Source of the DNA: Tunicatimonas pelagia
GTDB taxonomy: Bacteria > Bacteroidota > Bacteroidia > Cytophagales > Cyclobacteriaceae
NCBI RefSeq assembly: GCF_030506325.1
Contig: NZ_CP120683.1
Coordinates: 1,984,001 to 2,048,000 of the forward strand
DNA length: 64,000 bases
Reading direction: 5' to 3'
Within the stretch, counting starts at the first letter, position 1. Each line of letters begins with the position of its first letter. A program made the translations under genes and the position numbers. Positions 58,223 through 64,000 of the stretch are shown one piece after another. Under the pieces are notes generated by a model. It was not told where the DNA came from. It searched no databases and saw only the letters and a program-made list of their open reading frames with translations.

Positions 58223-61200
58223 ATGAAGTCAAAACGTACTCGTTTTCTGTATGTCTTTACCCAAAGGCTAATGTACGGCACTTTCCTCCTCGGGGGAGTA
58301 CTCAGCAGTGCATCCATCGCCCAAACGCAACAACTGGCATTAAATGCGGTTGCTCAGTCAGTTCCTGAACAGCAAACCTCCCAATTGCACAATGTGCTTG
58401 ACCAGTTGGGACAAACCTACCAGGTCCGGTTTGTCTACGACAGTAAACTGGTAGATGGCAAAGAAGTGGCTTCCGAACAACTTCAGACTACTTCAGATGC
58501 TGAAGCCCTTGAGGTTGCCCTACAAAGAATTTTGCGGTCGCACCGCCTTACTTTTGAGAAGGTACAAGATGGTTACTATGTGATTAAGCAAGGTACCTCC
58601 AGGTCTCCTCAAAAGATACCTTCCGAAGAAATAGAAGCTGTAACTGCGCCCCCTACGATAAATAAGCGAGTATTGGATGGAGCTGCTGGCTCCCGAGCGG
58701 CACCTCTTGCCCCAGTGGAGCAGACAATCAGTGGTACGGTGACCGACCTTACTGATAATTCTCCGCTACCGGGGGTCAATGTACTTGCTAAAGGCACTTC
58801 TGCCGGAACGGTAACTGATGTGGAAGGTAAGTATCGCCTCACCGTAGAAGATGACGTTACCACCTTAGTTTTTACATCAGTAGGTTTCAGTACTGAAGAA
58901 ATTGAAATTGTGGGTCGGTCCACGATTGATGTAGCGATGGCCCCAAGTATTGAATCGTTACAAGAAGTGGTTGTAGTAGGCTACGGCACCCAAGAACGCC
59001 AGGATGTGACCGGAAGTATCACTTCGGTGAGTCCGGAAGAGATTCAAAACGTACCGGTGACAGCAGTAGATGCCTTATTACAAGGTCGGGCGGCTGGGGT
59101 GCAAGTGGTGCAAAGCTCCGGCGCACCTGGCAATGCCAACTACGTGCGGATACGCGGTAATAATTCGCTGTTCGGGGAGAACCGCCCCTTGTTTGTGATT
59201 GATGGGGTTCCGATGAATGAGGTAGATGATGAAGTGTTGGGAGGGGGAGGACAGCAGGCTACCGGTAACAATGATATTAATCCTAACGACATCGCCTCCA
59301 TTGAAATACTAAAGGATGCCTCAGCTACCGCTATCTATGGTTCGCGGGCTTCTAACGGGGTAGTGCTGATTACAACCAAGCGCGGAAAATCCGGAAAAGC
59401 GAAATTTGAGTTCAATACCTACACCGGCGTGCAAGAGGTATGGCGACAACTCGATGTGCTTAACGCTCAGCAGTACGAAAACTATGTTGTAGAGTCTATT
59501 ACAAACGAAAACCGGTTTCGCAATCCCAACAATCAGATAGCCATTCCGGACGAAATCAGGGCGAACGGTACAAATACCAACTGGCAGGATGAAATCTTCC
59601 GAACGGCTCCTATTTCCAGCTACAATCTATCGATGACGGCCGGAAACGATAAGACCCAGTACTTTACTTCCCTAAGCTACTTCGATCAGCAAGGCACCGT
59701 ACGAGGACAGGCCTACGACCGATTTACGGGACGGATTAACATTGACCACCAGGCCACGGAGCGAATTAAAATAGGCAGCAGCTTAACGTTAAGTTACTCT
59801 AACAACGAACGGGTTTTTGCAGATTTCGACGGGCGCAACCCTATCGGAGCAGCACTCATCGCCCGGCCTAATCTACCCGTAACCGATGAAACCGGAAACT
59901 ACACCCAAGATCAGCTTACCGACAACCTAAACCCGGTACAGCTTACTCAAGAGATTCCGTTTACCAGCGTTCAAAAAAGGGTGATTGGTAATGTATTTGC
60001 TGAGTACCAACCCCTTGAGAACCTTACGCTGAAAACAACCTGGGGAATAGATAATCTGAGCGACCGGCAACTGCGCTACATCCCCAATACGCTACTGGGA
60101 GTTGAGTTCGCTGAATCGCGGGCGGCTCAGTACGAAGAACTTGTTTGGTTGATTGAAACTACCGCCGCCTACAACCTCATTCTTAACGAAAATAATGATT
60201 TCACTTTTTTAGTAGGAAACACGCTGCAAAGCTCTGACGAGAACTTTCTGCGAGCGGGCGGAAGTCAGGCGGGTAGTAATATTGTGCCTACGGTTAACGC
60301 TATTTCCGTGGCCGAACTACCCCGGCAACAAGTATCCACCTGGGGCCTCGTCTCGTATTTTGGGCGAATGAATTATACCCACCGGAATAAGTATTTGGTA
60401 TCGGCTACCTTACGGGCGGACGGTTCATCTCGCTTTCCGGAAGGAAACAAGTGGGGCGTATTCCCGGCTATATCTGCCGGTTGGCGAATTAGTGAAGAAA
60501 ACTTCTTGCAAGAGGTCAGTTTCTTGGATGACCTGAAAGTAAGAGCCAGCTACGGGGTGGTTGGAAACCAGGAGCTCGGTAACAATTTTCCCGGGCGAGC
60601 CGCCTACGTTACTGGCTCCAACTATACCAGTTCCTTCCCTGGCATTAGGATTGCTAATATTCCTAACCCCGATTTATCTTGGGAATCTACGGCTCAGACT
60701 AATATTGGTCTAGATGTGTCCGTATTCCGAGGGCGGGTTAACGTTACGGCTGATGTGTACCGGAAACTGACCAGCGACCTTATTTTCCGCAAAAACATCC
60801 CACGAACCGCCGGATTCTTCGGGATAGCTAATTTCTTCAATCTGGGTGAGGTCGAGAACCGGGGACTCGACTTAGCCATCAACACCGTTAATCTTGATGG
60901 CGAACTTAAGTGGTCTACCACCTTTAATATCAATTTTAACCGCAACAAAATAGAAAGCTTACCGGGCTTCGATCCCGAAAACCCTACCGCTACGGATTTC
61001 TTTATAGAACAGGAAGGCGGTTTCGATACGGATGGCACCCGCACCGTATTTCGGGTAGGCGAACCCATCGGTTCGTTTTACGGCTGGTTTGTGGCGGGGG
61101 TTGATCCGGAAACAGGCGGCGTGTTGTACGTAGACACCAACGATGACGGAGGGCTGGGTTTTGACGATAGAACGATCTTCGGCAACGCCCAACCATTGCA

Positions 61201-61711
61201 TACCGGAGGATTCTCTAACGACTTTAGCTACAAGGGATTAGACCTGTCGGTGTTTATGCAGTGGTCTTATGGCAACGATGTGTACAACCAAACCGGGGCG
61301 GTGCTGGAGCAGATGTCGGGCTACAACAACCAAGGCACCAATGTTCTGAATCGCTGGCAAAACCCTGGAGATCAGACGGATATTCCTATCGCAGTGTTTA
61401 ACGATGTAACCGGGCGGTTTACTCCGGGGGCCAACAATACCGAAATATCCGATCGGTTTTTGGAAGATGGTTCCTTCCTTCGAGTAAAGAATATCACCCT
61501 GGGGTACAGTCTGCCCAATAGCTTGATAGAACGAATTAACCTAAGCCGCCTGCGGATTTATGGCTCGGTAAGAAATGCTTTTACATTTACCGACTACTCA
61601 GGCTTTGACCCCGAATCGCAAAATACGGCAGCGTCTACGTCCATTGGGGTTGACTATCTTACCCAACCGGTTCCCCGAACGTTTATCCTCGGCTTAGACC
61701 TACAATTTTAA
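58223..61711 (+). CDS. SusC/RagA-family TonB-dependent transporter with STN domain (locus 3)
   Basis: ATG 58223 gives 1162 residues; a TTG at 58199 would add eight. The order is signal peptide, STN domain (about 50-120, LHNVLDQLGQTYQVRFVYDS), regulatory-like domain (ISGTVTDLTDNSPLPGVNVL), SusC plug (EVVVVGYGTQERQDVTGSIT, LKDASATAIYGSRASNGVVL) and a barrel ending LGLDLQF. It is more distant from the locus 1 and 2 transporters than these are from each other; for example its C-terminus has DYLTQPVPRTFILG rather than the DYGSYPN motif. It would signal to the FecR upstream. Confidence 0.95.
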   Translation: MKSKRTRFLYVFTQRLMYGTFLLGGVLSSASIAQTQQLALNAVAQSVPEQQTSQLHNVLDQLGQTYQVRFVYDSKLVDGKEVASEQLQTTSDAEALEVALQRILRSHRLTFEKVQDGYYVIKQGTSRSPQKIPSEEIEAVTAPPTINKRVLDGAAGSRAAPLAPVEQTISGTVTDLTDNSPLPGVNVLAKGTSAGTVTDVEGKYRLTVEDDVTTLVFTSVGFSTEEIEIVGRSTIDVAMAPSIESLQEVVVVGYGTQERQDVTGSITSVSPEEIQNVPVTAVDALLQGRAAGVQVVQSSGAPGNANYVRIRGNNSLFGENRPLFVIDGVPMNEVDDEVLGGGGQQATGNNDINPNDIASIEILKDASATAIYGSRASNGVVLITTKRGKSGKAKFEFNTYTGVQEVWRQLDVLNAQQYENYVVESITNENRFRNPNNQIAIPDEIRANGTNTNWQDEIFRTAPISSYNLSMTAGNDKTQYFTSLSYFDQQGTVRGQAYDRFTGRINIDHQATERIKIGSSLTLSYSNNERVFADFDGRNPIGAALIARPNLPVTDETGNYTQDQLTDNLNPVQLTQEIPFTSVQKRVIGNVFAEYQPLENLTLKTTWGIDNLSDRQLRYIPNTLLGVEFAESRAAQYEELVWLIETTAAYNLILNENNDFTFLVGNTLQSSDENFLRAGGSQAGSNIVPTVNAISVAELPRQQVSTWGLVSYFGRMNYTHRNKYLVSATLRADGSSRFPEGNKWGVFPAISAGWRISEENFLQEVSFLDDLKVRASYGVVGNQELGNNFPGRAAYVTGSNYTSSFPGIRIANIPNPDLSWESTAQTNIGLDVSVFRGRVNVTADVYRKLTSDLIFRKNIPRTAGFFGIANFFNLGEVENRGLDLAINTVNLDGELKWSTTFNINFNRNKIESLPGFDPENPTATDFFIEQEGGFDTDGTRTVFRVGEPIGSFYGWFVAGVDPETGGVLYVDTNDDGGLGFDDRTIFGNAQPLHTGGFSNDFSYKGLDLSVFMQWSYGNDVYNQTGAVLEQMSGYNNQGTNVLNRWQNPGDQTDIPIAVFNDVTGRFTPGANNTEISDRFLEDGSFLRVKNITLGYSLPNSLIERINLSRLRIYGSVRNAFTFTDYSGFDPESQNTAASTSIGVDYLTQPVPRTFILGLDLQF

Positions 61712-61729
61712 TTCAAAAAATACAACGTT

Positions 61730-63169
61730 ATGAAAACGAAACTATACATTGGACTAATCGTGTCCACTCTTTTCTTGCTAGGAGCCTGCGGCGACCTATT
61801 GAACCCGGAGCCGGTAGATAGCATCTTAGCCGATAATTTTTGGCAAACCGCCGAACACGCCGAAGCGGGCATCAGTGCAATCTACGACGGAGTAGCTTTT
61901 GACAATATGATGAGAAACCTGATCTCATTTACCGTTATTGCTTCGGATGAAGCCCGAAACGTACCCGGTACCAGTGGTGCGCGGCAGCGGATGGAAGACC
62001 ACCAGTACACGGCACAGCGGCAGGGTAATACCCGCGACCTCTGGCGAAACACCTATCTGAGGATGCAGTGGGCTAACGATGCGTTAGAAAATATCCCGCA
62101 AATCAGCGACTCTAGATTAGATGTTAACAATAAGCGAGAAAATTTGCTGGGGGAAGCACATTTCGTAAGAGCCTATCAATATTTTTATCTTACCCGGCTC
62201 TACGGACGCGTGCCGCTGGTGTTGGATGTGACCAAAACAGTAGAAGAGGAAGCCGTGAATGTTACCCGAAATTCCTTACCGGAGGTTTTTGATCAAATTA
62301 TCAGTGACTTGGAGCAAGCCATTGATCTTCTTCCCGAAGAGCAGGAAACCGAGCAGTTTACCCGGATCAGGGCTACCAAAGGCGCAGCCCGGGCACTACT
62401 GGCGAAGGTTTACCTGTGGCGCGGACATAAAGATTTTGGAGGCGGAAACGCAGACTTCGAAGAGGCTGCTAGCTTAGCCGAACAAGTGATCTCTAGTTCG
62501 CTATATAGCTTAGTAGACGGGGTGAACTATGCAGATATTTTTACCGTGAATGGGCAGCTTACTTCCGAATCTATCTGGGAAATTAGTTTTGAGAACGATG
62601 AAGTAAACGGGAATGCCCTTCATAATGAATTCCAGCCCGGACCCATTGGCCGGGTGAGAAACGTACCTACCCAAAAGCTGTTGGATGCGTTTGACGCCCG
62701 GCCCGGTGATCTAAGAAGGGCGATCACAATTAAAGAGGTTGATGTACCGGAAGATAACAACAATGAGCTCTTTTATACCGGCAAACACGAACAAGTAGGG
62801 CTCGACGATCCTAATGTCGTAGTTCTGAGATTGGCCGACATTATTTTGGTACGGGCGGAGGCACTAAATGAACTAGGACGTACCACCGAAGCCATCGACC
62901 TGTTAAATCAAATTCGGACTCGCGCGGGACTTGCTCCGGTCACCGTTTCCTCCCAAGATGAAGTGCGGAATGCCATTCTCGAAGAGAGGTTGGTAGAACT
63001 GGCTTTTGAAGGAAAAAGGTGGTACGATCTGAAGCGTCACGATATTGCGGTACAGGAGGTAGAGTCTCTTTCCGAAGAAAACGGCAACACCCATCAGGTG
63101 CTATGGCCCGTTCCGCAAGATGATCGGGACCGAAACCCTAACTTGGATCAGAATCCCGGATACCAGTAA
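61730..63169 (+). CDS. SusD/RagB-family glycan-binding lipoprotein (locus 3)
   Basis: The 479-residue protein has a lipoprotein signal (LIVSTLFLLGACGDLLNPEP) and SusD motifs: LLGEAHFVRAYQYFYLTRLY, VVLRLADIILVRAEALNELG and EERLVELAFEGKRWYDLKRH, ending NPNLDQNPGY. It starts 18 bp after the susC stop. The pair belongs to a different SusD subgroup from loci 1 and 2, suggesting another substrate. Confidence 0.95.
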   Translation: MKTKLYIGLIVSTLFLLGACGDLLNPEPVDSILADNFWQTAEHAEAGISAIYDGVAFDNMMRNLISFTVIASDEARNVPGTSGARQRMEDHQYTAQRQGNTRDLWRNTYLRMQWANDALENIPQISDSRLDVNNKRENLLGEAHFVRAYQYFYLTRLYGRVPLVLDVTKTVEEEAVNVTRNSLPEVFDQIISDLEQAIDLLPEEQETEQFTRIRATKGAARALLAKVYLWRGHKDFGGGNADFEEAASLAEQVISSSLYSLVDGVNYADIFTVNGQLTSESIWEISFENDEVNGNALHNEFQPGPIGRVRNVPTQKLLDAFDARPGDLRRAITIKEVDVPEDNNNELFYTGKHEQVGLDDPNVVVLRLADIILVRAEALNELGRTTEAIDLLNQIRTRAGLAPVTVSSQDEVRNAILEERLVELAFEGKRWYDLKRHDIAVQEVESLSEENGNTHQVLWPVPQDDRDRNPNLDQNPGYQ

Positions 63170-63205
63170 ACTTATAGTAATACGTACTTTAAATAAGAAG
63201 AACTT

Positions 63206-64000
63206 ATGTCAGAATATATCACCCACATTGCTGTACAGGAAGATACACAACGGTTAGCGTTACACGCCGACGAGATTTGCGAAGCCTTCAAAACCTGTAT
63301 GCGAGAAAGTCCGGATGCCATGCGCATGGGCAGTGCCAGTCGGGGTAACTCCACCTTTATCATCCAGAATATTCATCACTTCCGGGATTTGTGGAAAGAG
63401 CGAAAACCCGAAGATCGCTTGGAAGATCAGTTGGCTTACACACTGGGATGGATCACCCACCGGGCGGCCGACCGCTACTTCAAACCGCGCTACGGCATTT
63501 TTGATAAGAACCCCGAGAACCTGCATCCGGTGGATATTCGGATTTACCACGACGTTGTGATGTACGATAAGGTGTACGGAAATGGTAAGAACTCGCCTTT
63601 TTCGGCTGGGTTTGCCGAAGAAAACATGCAGTCGCATCCCGCCGCTAACCAAATTAATGTTACGCAAGCCGAAGCTATTTTTGGCCCACTCTATCAGGCT
63701 GATTTTCTGGCACTGCAATCGTTCGATGGGGTCAAGAGTGGTAAAGAGTTTATGAACCGTATGGAGTCGCAGTTCGCTACGTTTACTGTAGATTTTAAAC
63801 GACTGGTCAACCTGGTTAATAATCCGGTTCTGGAGGATATGCAGCAAATGATTATTGCGCCTAATTTCTACAATGATCAGGACCCGATCATCAAAATCGC
63901 CCGAAATATTCAGCTAGGTGAGTCGGTAGAAGGAATGAGTATGGCCGAAGCTCTAAATACCGAAGGACAGAGTCAGTACGCCCAAACGCTCAGCAAAGCG
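63206..64000 (+). CDS. Putative metal-dependent (zinc phospholipase C-like) hydrolase, 3' end outside window
   Basis: From ATG 63206 the frame is open for 265 codons to the window edge. There is no signal peptide. Early residues EYITHIAVQEDTQRLALHAD and AYTLGWITHRAADRYF contain spaced His/Asp residues of the type that bind zinc in phospholipase C/P1 nuclease-like folds, but the match is by pattern only. It starts 36 bp after susD, so it is probably in the locus 3 operon, an unusual companion for a SusC/SusD pair. It could equally be an uncharacterised family. Confidence 0.45.
   Translation, partial: MSEYITHIAVQEDTQRLALHADEICEAFKTCMRESPDAMRMGSASRGNSTFIIQNIHHFRDLWKERKPEDRLEDQLAYTLGWITHRAADRYFKPRYGIFDKNPENLHPVDIRIYHDVVMYDKVYGNGKNSPFSAGFAEENMQSHPAANQINVTQAEAIFGPLYQADFLALQSFDGVKSGKEFMNRMESQFATFTVDFKRLVNLVNNPVLEDMQQMIIAPNFYNDQDPIIKIARNIQLGESVEGMSMAEALNTEGQSQYAQTLSKA

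Overview
The window looks like a chromosome segment of a polysaccharide-degrading Bacteroidota, most likely a marine Cytophagales. This is inferred from three SusC/SusD pairs with FecR anti-sigma and ECF sigma regulators, a TonB receptor paired with a DUF4249 lipoprotein, type IX secretion (T9SS) C-terminal domains, a sulfatase and a Bacteroidota-type tyrosine recombinase. No rRNA gene, intact tRNA gene or CRISPR array was seen.

Layout. 1-12.4 kb (mainly minus strand) is polysaccharide locus 1: ECF sigma, GH29 alpha-L-fucosidase, a divergent LamG/DUF1961 protein, FecR, SusC, SusD and a tandem-duplicated PL6 lyase that runs off the left edge. 12.8-14.8 kb is an island boundary: a decayed hipBA toxin-antitoxin pair, a tyrosine recombinase and a 3' fragment of tRNA-Asn. 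15.3-22.1 kb is a TIG/Kelch lipoprotein followed by an FG-GAP/T9SS protein gene cut by a complete 2243-bp IS66 element with a perfect 8-bp target duplication. 22.4-27.0 kb is an RNA-repair-like cassette: a RING/TerD-like protein, three tRNA-like structured repeats, the RNA ligase RtcB between two identical-arm palindromes, and a divergent WYL-type regulator that has lost its sensor domain. 27.0-28.7 kb is a scrap yard of an RND pump fragment and a GH3 3' half. 29.0-32.1 kb is the TonB receptor/DUF4249 pair.

32.4-45.1 kb is locus 2, a complete sigma, FecR, SusC, SusD unit followed by a GH26 mannanase, two GH-A-like proteins and a sulfatase, pointing to a sulfated mannose- or galactose-rich glycan. 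45.1-47.4 kb is a beta-helix/T9SS gene whose signal-peptide region carries a 41-bp perfect hairpin and a frame break. 48-57 kb holds small outer-membrane and lipoproteins, a lone ECF sigma factor, two Tat-exported enolase-superfamily enzymes, a third GH-A-like protein, a Crp/Fnr regulator and an isochorismatase-like hydrolase. 57-64 kb is locus 3: FecR, SusC, SusD and a partial metal-hydrolase-like gene.

In each locus SusC/SusD would bind and import oligosaccharides. The SusC N-terminal STN domain would signal through FecR to an ECF sigma factor, and the enzymes trim the glycan outside the cell and in the periplasm. The least conventional part of the window is the RtcB cassette with its tRNA-like repeats. 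Second are the GH-A-like trio without the usual catalytic glutamates and the exported enolase-family enzymes.
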